From NCBI GenBank assembly GCA_947474715.1, contig CANJJT010000005.1, positions 47,503-111,502 on the forward strand: a DNA stretch of 64,000 nucleotides, written 5' to 3'. The stretch is from CAIYPG01 sp903864555 (GTDB taxonomy: Bacteria > Pseudomonadota > Gammaproteobacteria > Burkholderiales > SG8-39). The notes beneath the pieces were generated by a model. The model worked only from the letters and a program-made list of their open reading frames with translations. It made no database searches and had not been told where the DNA came from. Each line of letters opens with the position of its first letter. Position 1 is the stretch's first letter. Shown one piece after another: positions 18,006-27,642 of this stretch. Made by a program: the position numbers and the translations under genes.

Positions 18006-19183
18006 CGGGCACTCCTTTGCGTTGTCGTTGTGATCGGAGAGGTCGATGCTGCCGACCTGTTGGCTGGCTTCGCAGCCATCTGCAGGCGCACCTTCCAGAA
18101 ACCGGCAAGGGATGGCGAGCGGGGCTGGCCCAATCCGCCCTCCTGGTACAGGCGCAACAAGCGCTGCATGGCCGGCACGTGGCCGGCCGTGGCGCTGGCC
18201 CTGTAATAGCCGAGCGCGCTGGCCGCGAGTTCTGCGGCAGCCTCTGTCTGGCTGGCCTGGGCGGCCTGATTCACCGGCCCTGAGCTTGCGCCGGGCTGTA
18301 CACCGGAGGCATCGCCAGCCTGCGCCTGTTCCAGCGCGCGGGCTGCCTCCCACGCTGCCAGCGGATGATCCTGGTCGGCGGCAGCGCGCAGCCATGTGGT
18401 TGCGGCCAGCGTGTCGCGTGGCAGTCCCTGTCCGGACATCAGCAGCAGGCCCAGCCGGTACTGCGCTTCGGCATGGCCCTGGCGTGCGGCGCGGCCGAAC
18501 CAGTCGGCTGCCCTGGCCGCATCGGCGCGCTGGCCGGCAAGCCCTTGCAGCGAGATCAATCCGAGTTGCGCCTCCGCCGGGGCATAGCCCGTGACGGCAG
18601 CCTGCTGCAGCAGTGCCAGCATCCGGGCATCGTCAGGTGGCATGCCGACGGCGCGGCCGTGCATCAACGCCAGGTTGTACTGCGAGGGGGCGAAGCCCAG
18701 CTTCGCGGCGCGCTCATACCAGATCCGGGCGATGCTCAAAGTGACCGGCACGCCCAGTCCGTCGTGGTGCAGCGCCGCCAGGTTGTTCATGGCGCCCGGG
18801 TGTCCGGCCAGTGCCGCGCGGTAATACCAGTTGGCCGACTCGGCGTACTGGGCGGTGGTGGCGCCGGGAAGCGATTCCAGCATCAGCCCCAGCGTGTATT
18901 GGGCCTCGCGGCTGAGGGCATAACCGGCCGGCCGCAGCATCTGCAGCGCGCCCTGGGTGTCGCCCTCTGCGTAGGCCTTGCTTGCAGCGTCGATCAGGGC
19001 CCGGGTCTGCGGCGATATCGGGGGGAGCGCCACGGGCGTTGCAGTCGCCGCAGTCGTTGCAGGTGCAGCGGTCCCTGCAGTGGCAGCCCAGGCCTGCGGC
19101 ATCATCATCAGGGCCGGTGCCAACCACCAAAAGGCCGGGGTGGGCGTGGCCGTCGGGTTGCCGCAGGAAGGCGCGGGGCGCAT
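18002..19183 (-). CDS. Exported Sel1-repeat (TPR-like) protein
   Basis: A 393-residue protein with an N-terminal signal-like segment (about 10-33, ending QAWAAT), an Ala/Thr/Pro-rich linker, then Sel1-type repeats from about 60 to 290 (YTLGLMLE, WYYRAALAGHPGAMNNLA, WYERAAKLGFAPSQYNLAL). Such proteins act as periplasmic interaction scaffolds; no specific role is visible. It starts 2 bp after mfd and is coupled to serB by a 4-bp overlap, an unusual mfd-sel1-serB run. Confidence 0.82.
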   Translation of the reverse strand: MRPAPSCGNPTATPTPAFWWLAPALMMMPQAWAATAGTAAPATTAATATPVALPPISPQTRALIDAASKAYAEGDTQGALQMLRPAGYALSREAQYTLGLMLESLPGATTAQYAESANWYYRAALAGHPGAMNNLAALHHDGLGVPVTLSIARIWYERAAKLGFAPSQYNLALMHGRAVGMPPDDARMLALLQQAAVTGYAPAEAQLGLISLQGLAGQRADAARAADWFGRAARQGHAEAQYRLGLLLMSGQGLPRDTLAATTWLRAAADQDHPLAAWEAARALEQAQAGDASGVQPGASSGPVNQAAQASQTEAAAELAASALGYYRASATAGHVPAMQRLLRLYQEGGLGQPRSPSLAGFWKVRLQMAAKPANRSAASTSPITTTTQRSAR

Positions 19184-19185
19184 GC

Positions 19186-22100
19186 TCAGGTCACCTGTTT
19201 CAGCGCAGCCTTCTGCGCCAGGTCCTTGAACACTTCGCGCACCGCGGCAGCCCGCTCCTCGACCTCGCTGGTGACGCGCTCGATGCGCAGTTTGGTCGGG
19301 CCGGTGAGGCGCCAGCCGCGCCGGCTCTGCACCAGCTTCATCACGCCCACCGGGTCGAGCGGCGGATGCGGCACGAACTGCAGTTGCAGGGTTTCGCTGG
19401 TGGCATCCAGCCTGGCCACGCCCAGCGGCTTGCCGAGGATGCGCAGGCCATGGCTCTCGATGAGTGCGCGTGCCGGCGGCGGCAGGTCGCCGAAACGGTC
19501 GATCAGTTCCTCGCGCATCAGCTGCAGCTGGTCCATGGTCTCGCAGTTGGCGAAGCGCTTGTAGAGCACCAGGCGTTCATGGACGTCGTGGCAGAAGTCC
19601 GCCGGCAGCAGCGCCGGCACATGCAGGTTGATCTCGGTGATGGCATCGAAGGGCTGATCAAGGTCGGGCTCGCGCCCGGCCTTGAGCGAGCGCACCGCAT
19701 GGTTGAGCATGTCGGTGTACATGGCAAAGCCGATGGCCTGCATGTCGCCCGATTGCGAATCGCCCAGGACTTCACCGGCACCGCGGATCTCCAGGTCGTG
19801 CATGGCGAGGAAGAAGCCCGAGCCGAGCTCCTCCATCATCTGGATCGCCTCCAGCCGTTTCTTGGCGGTGGCCGAGAGCGCCTCTTCGTCGGGCGTGAGC
19901 AGGTAGGCATAGGCCTGGTGGTGCGAGCGGCCGACGCGGCCGCGCAGCTGGTGCAGCTGCGCCAGGCCGAACTTGTCGGCGCGGTTGATGATGATGGTGT
20001 TGGCGGTGGCGATGTCGATGCCGGTCTCGATGATGGTCGAGCACAGCAGCAGGTTGTGGCGCTGCTGCACGAAGTCGCGCATCACCCGCTCCAGTTGCAC
20101 ATCGGGCATCTGCCCATGGGCCATCGCCACGCGTGCTTCCGGCAGCAGCTTCTCGATCCGGTCTTTCATGCCGACCATGGTCTCGACATCGTTGTGCAGG
20201 AAGTAGATCTGTCCGCCGCGCTTCAATTCACGCAGCGCCGCCTCGCGGATCACCGCCGGAGAATACGCCTGCACGAAAGTCTTGATGGCCAGGCGTCGCT
20301 GTGGCGCGGTGGCGATCACCGACAGGTCGCGCAGGCCTTCCAGCGACATGGCCAGGGTGCGCGGGATGGGCGTGGCGGTAAGGGTGAGCATGTCCACCTC
20401 GGCGCGCAGCTTCTTCAGCGCCTCTTTCTGGCGCACGCCGAAGCGGTGCTCCTCGTCCACCACCACCAGGCCCAGGCGTTTGAATTTCACATCCTTCTTC
20501 AGCAGCTTGTGGGTGCCGATGACGATGTCGATGGTGCCGTCGCCGGCGCCGGCCACGGCAGCCGCGGTTTCCTTGGCGGTGCGAAAGCGCGACATTTCGG
20601 CGATGCGCACCGGCCATTCGGCAAAGCGGTCCTTGAAGGTCTGGTAATGCTGTTCGGCGAGCAGTGTGGTGGGGGCCAGCACCGCCACCTGCATGCCATC
20701 GGCCACGGCAACGAAGGCGGCGCGCAGCGCCACTTCGGTCTTGCCGAAGCCGACATCGCCGCACACCAGCCGGTCCATGGCCTTGCCGTCCAGCATGTCC
20801 TTCACCACCGCCTGGATGGCGCCGGCCTGGTCGGGTGTTTCCTCGAAGCCGAAGCCCTCGGCGAAGGCGGCATAGTCATGCTGGTTCAGCTTGAAGCTGC
20901 GGCCCAGGCGGGCGGCGCGCTGGGCATACAGGTGCAGCAGTTCCGCGGCGGTGTCGCGCACTTCGCGCGCGGCCTTCTTCTTCGCCTTCTCCCAGGCGTC
21001 GCCGCCCAGCCGGTGCACCGGCGCCGTTTCGGGCGGACCACCGGTGTAGCGTGCGATCAGCGTGAGTTGCGCCACCGGGACGTAGAGCTTGTCCTCGCCG
21101 GCATAGGTGATGAGGAGGAACTCATTCTCGCCTTCGCCCAGGTCCAGGCTCACCAGCCCCTGGTAGCGGCCGATGCCGTGCAGGGTGTGCACCACCGGAT
21201 CGCCGACGCGCAGCTCCGACAGGTCGCGCAGCATGCCTTCGACGGTGGTCTGGCGGGCGCGCTCGCGGGCATGGCTGCGCGCCGTGCCGGTGTAGAGCTC
21301 GGACTCGGTGACGATGGCGATGCGTTCGTCACGCAGCATGAAGCCATTGATCAGAGGGCCGACGCCCAGCATCAGCGGTTCATCCGCGGCCATGAAGGCC
21401 GCATGGCTGTCAGCCACCCGCGGGCGCAGGCCGTATTCGGCAAAGGACTGCAGCAGGGTTTCGCGCCGGCCCGGCGACTCCGCCAGCACCAGCACGCGGC
21501 AGCCGCCGGCCGAGAGCAGGGCCTTCAGCTTGTGCAATGGGTCGGCGGCGCGACGCTCGACGCCGACATCGGGCAGGGCGGCGGCACCGGGCAGTTCCGA
21601 GCGCCGGCGCTCGAAGGGCTTCAGCTCGCCGAAGAAGCCTTCGGCGCTGAGGTAGAGAGCGGCAGGCGGCAGCACCGGCCGGGTGCGGTCACCCGAGAGC
21701 AGCTTGTAGCGAATGGCCGCGTCCTGCCAGAACGCGGTGAGCGCCGCATGCAGTTCGCCGTGCAGGGACACATGCGTGTCCTGTGGCAGGTACTGGAACA
21801 GGGTCGCCGTTGCCTCGAAGAACAGTGGCAGGAAGTATTCGATGCCGGGCGGGATGGTGCCGTTGGACACATCCTTGTAAATGGTGCTCTTGGACGGATC
21901 GCCTTCGAAGGATTCCCGGAACTGGGCGCGGAACCGCGTTCTGGCCGCGTCGTCGGTGGGGAACTCGCGCGCCGGCAGCAGCCGGATCTCCGGCACCGTG
22001 TAGAGCGTGCGCTGCGTGTCGACATCGAAAGTGCGGATGGATTCGATGTCGTCGTCCATCAGGTCGATGCGATAGGGCAGGGCGCTGCCCATGGGGAACA

Positions 22101-22665
22101 GGTCTACCAGCCCGCCGCGCACGCAGTACTCGCCGGGGGCGATCACCTGCGTCACATGGGTGTAGCCCGCCAGGGTGAGCTGCGAGCGCAAGCCGTCGAG
22201 CGAGAGCCGGCCGCCTTTTTTCAGGAAGAAGGTGTAGGCGGCCAGATAGGCAGGCGGTGCGATGCGCGTGAGCGCCGTGGTCGCGGGCACGATGAGCACG
22301 TCGAACTCCCGCTGCGCAATGCGATGCAGAGTTTCCAGTCGCTCGGATATCAGGTCGTGGTGGGGCGAGAAGCCGTCATAGGGCAGCGTCTCCCAGTCCG
22401 GAAATAGGGTGACGCGCAGCGAGGGTTCGAACCAGCCCAGTTCTTCCTTGAGGCGGGGGGCGTCGGTGGCGCGGGCGCAGAACACCGCCAGCACGGCGCC
22501 GGCGGCATGCGCCTGGCGTGCCGAGCGCGCCAGTGCGAGGGCATCGGCCGAGCCGGGCAGGCGCGGCGCGTCAGCCGCGGGGGGCATGGGTGTCAGGGAG
22601 GTGTCCTCCTGCCCAGGCGCTGCACCGTGGTTCGGGGCTTCTTCAGGTAATTCCGGTGCGTTCAT
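19186..22665 (-). CDS. mfd: Transcription-repair coupling factor Mfd
   Basis: A 1159-residue DNA translocase that removes stalled RNA polymerase and recruits UvrA. The N-terminal UvrB-like domains cover about 30-380. The RNA polymerase interaction domain (about 490-570) contains VVHTLHGIGRYQGLVSLDLG. The RecG-like helicase follows, with Walker A GDVGFGKTE near 635 and DEEH near 737; the C-terminal TRCF domain is complete. Length is typical. Divergent from ispD. Confidence 0.97.
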   Translation of the reverse strand: MNAPELPEEAPNHGAAPGQEDTSLTPMPPAADAPRLPGSADALALARSARQAHAAGAVLAVFCARATDAPRLKEELGWFEPSLRVTLFPDWETLPYDGFSPHHDLISERLETLHRIAQREFDVLIVPATTALTRIAPPAYLAAYTFFLKKGGRLSLDGLRSQLTLAGYTHVTQVIAPGEYCVRGGLVDLFPMGSALPYRIDLMDDDIESIRTFDVDTQRTLYTVPEIRLLPAREFPTDDAARTRFRAQFRESFEGDPSKSTIYKDVSNGTIPPGIEYFLPLFFEATATLFQYLPQDTHVSLHGELHAALTAFWQDAAIRYKLLSGDRTRPVLPPAALYLSAEGFFGELKPFERRRSELPGAAALPDVGVERRAADPLHKLKALLSAGGCRVLVLAESPGRRETLLQSFAEYGLRPRVADSHAAFMAADEPLMLGVGPLINGFMLRDERIAIVTESELYTGTARSHARERARQTTVEGMLRDLSELRVGDPVVHTLHGIGRYQGLVSLDLGEGENEFLLITYAGEDKLYVPVAQLTLIARYTGGPPETAPVHRLGGDAWEKAKKKAAREVRDTAAELLHLYAQRAARLGRSFKLNQHDYAAFAEGFGFEETPDQAGAIQAVVKDMLDGKAMDRLVCGDVGFGKTEVALRAAFVAVADGMQVAVLAPTTLLAEQHYQTFKDRFAEWPVRIAEMSRFRTAKETAAAVAGAGDGTIDIVIGTHKLLKKDVKFKRLGLVVVDEEHRFGVRQKEALKKLRAEVDMLTLTATPIPRTLAMSLEGLRDLSVIATAPQRRLAIKTFVQAYSPAVIREAALRELKRGGQIYFLHNDVETMVGMKDRIEKLLPEARVAMAHGQMPDVQLERVMRDFVQQRHNLLLCSTIIETGIDIATANTIIINRADKFGLAQLHQLRGRVGRSHHQAYAYLLTPDEEALSATAKKRLEAIQMMEELGSGFFLAMHDLEIRGAGEVLGDSQSGDMQAIGFAMYTDMLNHAVRSLKAGREPDLDQPFDAITEINLHVPALLPADFCHDVHERLVLYKRFANCETMDQLQLMREELIDRFGDLPPPARALIESHGLRILGKPLGVARLDATSETLQLQFVPHPPLDPVGVMKLVQSRRGWRLTGPTKLRIERVTSEVEERAAAVREVFKDLAQKAALKQVT

Positions 22666-22834
22666 GTGTTTTTCAGAAATGGCAAAGCCCGCGTTTCACC
22701 CCGCCACTGAAAGACGTTCTGCGCGAACGCCGGCACGGCGGGATCAAACACGGGGCACGGCTATAATTATATCGTTCGTACACCCTCATCCTTCACTCCT
22801 TCCCTCATTCCTGCTCTCTCATTGCGGGGCATTC

Positions 22835-23554
22835 TTGGCATCGAAACTCTACGGACTGATCCCCGCAGCCGGTACCGGCGAGCGCTTTTCCGGCATGCCC
22901 GGCAGCCTACCCAAGCAGTATCAGCGCCTCGACTCTGCCTCGGGCGTGCGGACGATGCTGGAACATTCGGTGCGGGCACTGCTGGCGCTGCCCGACATCG
23001 ATGTCGTGTTCGTGGTGCTGGCGGCGGGTGATGCGCACTTTCGCGCCATCGACTGGTCGGATGTGAAAGCGCGGGTCGAGCCGCTCTACTGTGGTGGCGC
23101 CAGCCGGCGCGACAGCGTGCTCAACGGGCTGGTGGCGATGGAGGATTCCGTCGATCCGGATGACTGGGTCCTGGTGCATGACGGGGCACGGCCCTGCCTG
23201 GGCGCGGTGTCCCTCAGGCGCCTGGTGGACGAAGTGGCAGGCGATGCCGAGGGCCCGGGTGGCATTCTGGCCGTGCCGGTGGCGGACACGCTCAAGCATG
23301 CCGACAATCAGGGTTGCATTGCCGCCACCGCGCCGCGCGACGGGCTGTGGCAGGCGCAGACGCCGCAGATGTTCAGGCATGGCTTGCTGACGCGCGCACT
23401 GGCTGCGGCGCTGCAGGTCACCGACGAGGCGGGGGCGGTCGAGCAGCTTGGTCTGCGTCCCCGCCTGGTGCGCGGCAGTTCCCGCAATCTCAAGGTGACT
23501 TTGCGCGAGGACCTGACGCTGGCAGAACTGATCCTGCGCCAGGCCGACCAATGA
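22835..23554 (+). CDS. ispD: 2-C-methyl-D-erythritol 4-phosphate cytidylyltransferase
   Basis: A 239-residue enzyme of the MEP isoprenoid pathway. Motifs: GLIPAAGTGERFSG (CTP binding), VHDGARPC, and APRDGLWQAQTPQMFR. I infer a TTG start at 22835, two codons before the conserved KLYGLIPAAG; no ATG in frame is close enough, and the upstream frame is non-coding pyrimidine-rich sequence. GGGG lies 7 bp upstream as a weak ribosome site. ispF follows after 37 bp. Confidence 0.9.
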   Translation: MASKLYGLIPAAGTGERFSGMPGSLPKQYQRLDSASGVRTMLEHSVRALLALPDIDVVFVVLAAGDAHFRAIDWSDVKARVEPLYCGGASRRDSVLNGLVAMEDSVDPDDWVLVHDGARPCLGAVSLRRLVDEVAGDAEGPGGILAVPVADTLKHADNQGCIAATAPRDGLWQAQTPQMFRHGLLTRALAAALQVTDEAGAVEQLGLRPRLVRGSSRNLKVTLREDLTLAELILRQADQ

Positions 23555-23591
23555 GGCAGCAGGCAGAACCATTGAAGCAGGAAAGGCAGGC

Positions 23592-24086
23592 ATGCGCATA
23601 GGACAAGGTTTTGACGTGCACGCACTGGTGGCCGGGCGCAAGCTCATCATTGGCGGCGTGCATATTCCCTGGGACCAGGGGCTGGACGGGCATTCCGATG
23701 CCGATGTGCTGCTGCACGCCATTACCGATGCGCTCCTCGGCGCAGCCGGTTTGGGCGACATCGGCCGGCATTTCCCGGACACCGACGCGCGCTACAAGGG
23801 CGTCGACAGCCGCGTGCTGCTGCGCGCGACCAATCGGCTGCTGTTCCAGGCGGGCTGGTATCTGTCCAACCTTGACGCCACCATCATTGCGCAGGCGCCG
23901 AAGATGGCGCCGCACATTGCCGCCATGGAAGCCAACATCGCCGCCGACCTGAACGTGATGAAGAGCGCCATCAACATCAAGGCCAAGACCACCGAACGCC
24001 TGGGGTTCACCGGGCGCGGGGAAGGCATTGCGGCGGAAGCCGTCGCCCTGATCCTGCCGGTGCCCCAGCACAACAACGGGGATTAG
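23592..24086 (+). CDS. ispF: 2-C-methyl-D-erythritol 2,4-cyclodiphosphate synthase
   Basis: A 164-residue trimeric enzyme producing MEcPP, two steps after IspD. Zinc ligands lie in GQGFDVHAL and in the DGHSDADVLLHAITDAL region; the C-terminal TTERLGFTGRGEGI motif is intact. It forms the common ispD-ispF pair. The stop codon overlaps the first base of a 17-bp inverted repeat. Confidence 0.97.
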   Translation: MRIGQGFDVHALVAGRKLIIGGVHIPWDQGLDGHSDADVLLHAITDALLGAAGLGDIGRHFPDTDARYKGVDSRVLLRATNRLLFQAGWYLSNLDATIIAQAPKMAPHIAAMEANIAADLNVMKSAINIKAKTTERLGFTGRGEGIAAEAVALILPVPQHNNGD

Positions 24087-24148
24087 GGTCTGTTGACATT
24101 CACTGCGCAACCCTGCGGCGCACTCGCGTGCTGAATGTCAACAGACCC
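24086..24148. repeat. Perfect 17-bp inverted repeat between ispF and thpR
   Basis: The 17 bases at 24086-24102 (GGGTCTGTTGACATTCA) are exactly complementary to 24132-24148, with a 29-bp GC-rich spacer. The left arm begins on the last base of the ispF stop codon. There is no U-tract, so it is not a classic terminator; it could be a stabilising 3' hairpin or a small repeat element. Confidence 0.85.
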
Positions 24149-24154
24149 CAAGCC

Positions 24155-24667
24155 GTGGCCCGAATGTTCTTTGCCCTGTGGCCCGATGATGAGGTGCGGG
24201 CCGGGCTGGGGCGATGGACACTGGAAGCCCACGCCATGGCCGGCGGGCGTGTCACCCAGGTGCGCAACCTGCACCTGACCCTGGCCTTCATCGGCGAAAC
24301 CGACGTGCGGCGCATCCCCGAGCTGGCTGCCGCCGCTGCCGGCATCCGCCTGACGCCCTGCGAATTGCTCATCGACCAGTGCCGCTTCTGGAAGCACAAC
24401 CACATCGTCTGGGCCGGTGGCGAGGCGCCGCAGGTGCTGAACGAGGGCGTGGCGCAGTTGCGCGCTGCGCTGCAGTCGTCCGGCATCCGCTTCGACGGCA
24501 AGGCCTTTGTCCCGCATGTCACGCTGTTGCGCGAAGCCAGGGCGGTGCCGCAATTGCCGCAACCGGTGCCGCTGCGCTGGGGTATCCGTGATTTCGTGTT
24601 GCTTGCTGCCGGTCGGGATGAGGCTGGACCGGTCTATCGGATCGTGGCGGGTCCGTTCGGAGTATGA
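24155..24667 (+). CDS. thpR: RNA 2',3'-cyclic phosphodiesterase (2H family)
   Basis: About 170 residues of the 2H phosphoesterase (LigT/ThpR) family. Two HxTx motifs are present: HLTLAF and HVTLLR. The N-terminus MFFALWPDDEVRAGL is typical. The start is uncertain: GTG at 24155 gives the common M-x-R-x-FFALWP layout, ATG at 24164 is three codons later, and a GTG at 24128 lies inside the inverted repeat. Confidence 0.85.
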   Translation: MARMFFALWPDDEVRAGLGRWTLEAHAMAGGRVTQVRNLHLTLAFIGETDVRRIPELAAAAAGIRLTPCELLIDQCRFWKHNHIVWAGGEAPQVLNEGVAQLRAALQSSGIRFDGKAFVPHVTLLREARAVPQLPQPVPLRWGIRDFVLLAAGRDEAGPVYRIVAGPFGV

Positions 24668-24798
24668 TTATAATTAATTCATGAACCTAATGCCCATAGA
24701 TATATCAATCTGTAATTGATCATATTCATCCTGTGGATAGTGCCTGCAAAGGCGGGGAGGGCCGCCCGGTTCATCAGCGATTTCCGGGGACACCGGAG

Positions 24799-25056
24799 GT
24801 TGACCCCCTTGTCAAAGGGGGCCGACTGGCCGCAGGCCAGCAGGGGAATTTTGGCCAATCGGGCTGGTTTCGTTGCCATTTGCCGACAGAGCATGAGCCC
24901 TGCGCATGCTGGTTGCCTTGCGGATTGGACAGGCTCCGAAAAAAAGCAAGGCATCGATCTGGCAGTGACTGGTGTGATGCAAGGTGGCGGTATGAAAATC
25001 CCCCCGCTCGTTCGCTGCGCTCACGAGTCGGCCCCCTTTGACAAAGGGGGTTAACA
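24799..25056. repeat. Intergenic inverted-repeat element, copy A
   Basis: First of four related elements. The left arm (24801-24852) has CCCCCTTGTCAAAGGGGG, then GGCCGA, a hairpin CTGGCC-gca-GGCCAG (24826-24840) and an A/T-ending tail. The right arm (24994-25054) is its approximate reverse complement, with a different hairpin (CTCGT...ACGAG, 25007-25027). About 140 bp of middle sequence also resembles copies C and D. It lies between the convergent thpR and enoyl-CoA hydratase genes. Small ORFs through it are translated repeat, not genes. Confidence 0.9.
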
Positions 25057-25126
25057 CCGCTGGTCCTGCCAGATTCGTCGCGACTGCTATCCGGAAAAGA
25101 GCGAGGCACCGCCAGCGCGGCTGAAA

Positions 25127-25152
25127 TGAAAACGGGGCCCGCAGGCCCCGTT
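25127..25152 (-). terminator. Terminator of the enoyl-CoA hydratase gene
   Basis: AACGGGGCC (25131-25139) pairs with GGCCCCGTT (25144-25152) around a 4-nt loop. Read on the minus strand the stem is followed by TTCATTTC, about 20 bp after the hydratase stop. Confidence 0.8.
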
Positions 25153-25171
25153 GATTCGGCAGGTGGGTGTT

Positions 25172-25984
25172 TCAGGTGCCGGTCCACACCGGTTTTCGTT
25201 TCTGCAGGAAGGCGGTGCGGCCTTCGATGTGGTCCTTGCTGCTGGTGGCGGCATTGGCGCGGCGGTTCACCAGTTCCATATTGCGATTGGCCGGGTCCTT
25301 GACCAGTTCGTTCACGGCGGTCTTGGCATTCAGGATGGCCAGCGGGGCATTCCCGGCAATCACGGCGGCGTACTCGCGGGTGTAGCTTTCCAGTTGCTCG
25401 CTGGGCACCACCTGGTTCACCAGCCCCAAGCGCAGGGCTTCCTGGGCGTTGTACTGCCTGGCCGTGTACAGGATCTCCTTGGCGGTGGAGGGACCGACCA
25501 GGTCCATCAGCTGCTGGATGCCATCGGCGCCGTAGCCGATGCTCAGCTTGGCTGCCGGAATGCCGAATTTGGAATTCTCCGCGGCAACGCGCAGGTCGCA
25601 GTTGAGTGCCCAGGCCATGCCGCCGCCCAGGCACCAGCCCTGGATCATGGCGATGGTGGGCTTCTCGATGCGGTACAGCTTCTCGCGTGCTTCGGCGCGG
25701 ATGCGTTCGGTCTGGGCGCGTGACTCCGGCGTGGACATGCGTTTCTCGAAGGTGGAAATGTCGCCGCCGGAGATGAAGGCCTTGTCGCCTGCGCCCCGCA
25801 GGATCACCACGCGTACTGAGGGATCGGTGGCGAAATCATCCAGGATCTGGCCGGCGGCGTAGGACATCTCCACCGATACGGCATTGCGACGCTCGGGGTT
25901 GTCGAAGATCAGCCAGCCGATGCCGTCTTCCTTGAGTGACTTGATCTTGTCCGTCGGCGGAATGTCATAGGCAGCTTCAGTCAT
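25172..25984 (-). CDS. Enoyl-CoA hydratase/isomerase family protein
   Basis: A 270-residue crotonase-fold protein acting on acyl-CoA thioesters. Oxyanion-hole segments are GAGDKAFISGGDIS and IQGWCLGGGMAWALNCDLRVA. Start at the ATG at 25984 (MTEAAYDIPP), preceded by GGAAGAGGACC; a longer frame adds 11 basic residues. It lies 187 bp downstream of a CoA-transferase on the same strand, fitting shared acyl-CoA catabolism. Exact substrate unknown. Confidence 0.9.
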   Translation of the reverse strand: MTEAAYDIPPTDKIKSLKEDGIGWLIFDNPERRNAVSVEMSYAAGQILDDFATDPSVRVVILRGAGDKAFISGGDISTFEKRMSTPESRAQTERIRAEAREKLYRIEKPTIAMIQGWCLGGGMAWALNCDLRVAAENSKFGIPAAKLSIGYGADGIQQLMDLVGPSTAKEILYTARQYNAQEALRLGLVNQVVPSEQLESYTREYAAVIAGNAPLAILNAKTAVNELVKDPANRNMELVNRRANAATSSKDHIEGRTAFLQKRKPVWTGT

Positions 25985-26171
25985 GGTCCTCTTCCTTTTC
26001 AGGGGCTCCCTGCGCATCCCTGCCTTGAAGGCCTATTCAAGGCCAGTTCACAGGGGTGGCGGAGATGTTGTTCCGGGTTGTTACAGGTTTCCTCGGGTAG
26101 TACTGGTTCCGGCTGCTTTGCCGCGGCGCAGTCCCGCGCCCCTTGCAGGGCACGGGCTGTTTCATGGCTTG

Positions 26172-27356
26172 CTACAGGATCACGCCTTCCTTGCGCAGCC
26201 GGGCGATGTCATCCGCGCCGTAGCCCAGCTCACTCATGATTTCGTCGGTGTGCTGTCCGCCTTCCGGGGTGGCACTGCGGATCTTCTTCTCCACGCCGGT
26301 GAAGTTGAGCGGCGAGGCGACCAGGTCAAGCTGGCCCAGGCGCGGGTGGATGACCGGCGAGGCCATGCCCAGATGCTTCACCTGTGGATCGTTGAAGGTC
26401 TGGTCGATGGTGTAGATGGGCCCGCAGGGAATGCCGGCATCCTCGAAGGCCTGCATCCAGAAATCGGTCGGCTTGGTCACCGTGATGGCTTCGATGGCCT
26501 CGTTGATGTTCTTGCGATCCTTGTGGCGGCCTTCCTGGGTGGACCAGTCGACCTTGTCTTTCCATTCCGGCTTGCCCAGCACATCGCAGCTGCGCATCCA
26601 CAGGCGCGTCGAACTGCCGGCAAGGTTGAAGAAACCGTCCTTGCTCGGATACACGCCAGTGGGGATGCCCGTGGGGTGATGGTTGCCGGCCTGGCCGGGG
26701 ACTTCCTTCTTGATCAGCCAGCGGGTGGCCTGGAAGTCGAGCATGAAGATCAGCGATTCGAGCAGGCTGGTGTGCACCCAGCGGCCTTCGCCGGTGCGCT
26801 CGCGCTCGAACAGCGACATCATGATGCCCATGGCGAGCAGGTTGCCGGCGGTCATGTCGCCGACGGCAATGCCCACGCGCACCGGACCCTGGCCGGGCAG
26901 GCCGGTCACCGACATCAGGCCGGACATGCCCTGGGCGATCTGGTCGACGCCGCCGCGCGTGCTGTAGGGCCCGGTCTGGCCGAAGCCGGACAGGCTGCCG
27001 TACACCAGGCGCGGATTGACCTTGTGCAGGTCTTCCCAGGACACCTTGAGGCGGTACTTCACCGTGGCCCGCATGTTCTCGATGAGGACGTCGGACTCTT
27101 TCACCAGCTTCATGAACGCGGCAAGGCCTTCGGCGCTTTTCAGGTCGAGGCGGATGGTGCGCTTGTTGCGGTGCAGGTTCTGGAAGTCGAAATCATCACG
27201 CTTGCCGGTGACATCCTCGGCCGAGGCTTCGGGCGCTTCCACCTTGATCACGTCGGCACCCCAGTCAGCGAGGTGGCGGATCGCGGTGGGGCCCGCACGG
27301 GCCAGGCACAGTTCTATGACTTTGATGCCGGACAGCGGCAGGCGGTTTTTTTCCAT
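26172..27356 (-). CDS. Class III (CaiB/BaiF) CoA-transferase
   Basis: A 394-residue family III CoA-transferase, which moves CoA between carboxylic acids through an Asp-linked intermediate. The N-terminus LSGIKVIELCLARAGPTAIRHLADWGADVIKVE is typical and the nucleophile candidate is in AVGDMTAGNLLAMGI. GAGGAGCGAAGTA precedes the ATG. It is upstream of an enoyl-CoA hydratase. The stretch 27357-27642 upstream (286 bp) holds no gene I can support. Confidence 0.92.
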   Translation of the reverse strand: MEKNRLPLSGIKVIELCLARAGPTAIRHLADWGADVIKVEAPEASAEDVTGKRDDFDFQNLHRNKRTIRLDLKSAEGLAAFMKLVKESDVLIENMRATVKYRLKVSWEDLHKVNPRLVYGSLSGFGQTGPYSTRGGVDQIAQGMSGLMSVTGLPGQGPVRVGIAVGDMTAGNLLAMGIMMSLFERERTGEGRWVHTSLLESLIFMLDFQATRWLIKKEVPGQAGNHHPTGIPTGVYPSKDGFFNLAGSSTRLWMRSCDVLGKPEWKDKVDWSTQEGRHKDRKNINEAIEAITVTKPTDFWMQAFEDAGIPCGPIYTIDQTFNDPQVKHLGMASPVIHPRLGQLDLVASPLNFTGVEKKIRSATPEGGQHTDEIMSELGYGADDIARLRKEGVIL

Positions 27357-27642
27357 TACTTCGCTCCTCTACATGCGGGCGTTCTGCGAACGGGGATGTC
27401 TTGTTTTGTCATACGGATCACCGGACCCTCCGACCATCTTCTGACCGTTTGTTCCTGCGGTGAATACCTGGCGAACCGGCGGGACACTGGCCTTCCCGAT
27501 CGCTGCGACGAGACTCGATTTTTTCTTCGATTGCTGCGCGGAATCTTAGCACGCTGTCGAGGTCGCGGACCGCGTCCGGATGCCGGTCGGCTTTCCGAAT
27601 GGACGCAGGTGGGCATGGCCGCAATTCCGGGGCACGCCGGCC

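Noticed and set aside
18982..22407. 1141-codon open frame opposite mfd
   Set aside because: Antisense shadow in high-GC DNA; His/Gln/Gly-rich composition without domains, while the other strand encodes complete Mfd.
24716..25054. 112-codon frame in the thpR-hydratase gap
   Set aside because: It is translated repeat copy A; the same peptide pattern (PLVRCAHESAPFDKGG) reappears in frames through copies B and D.
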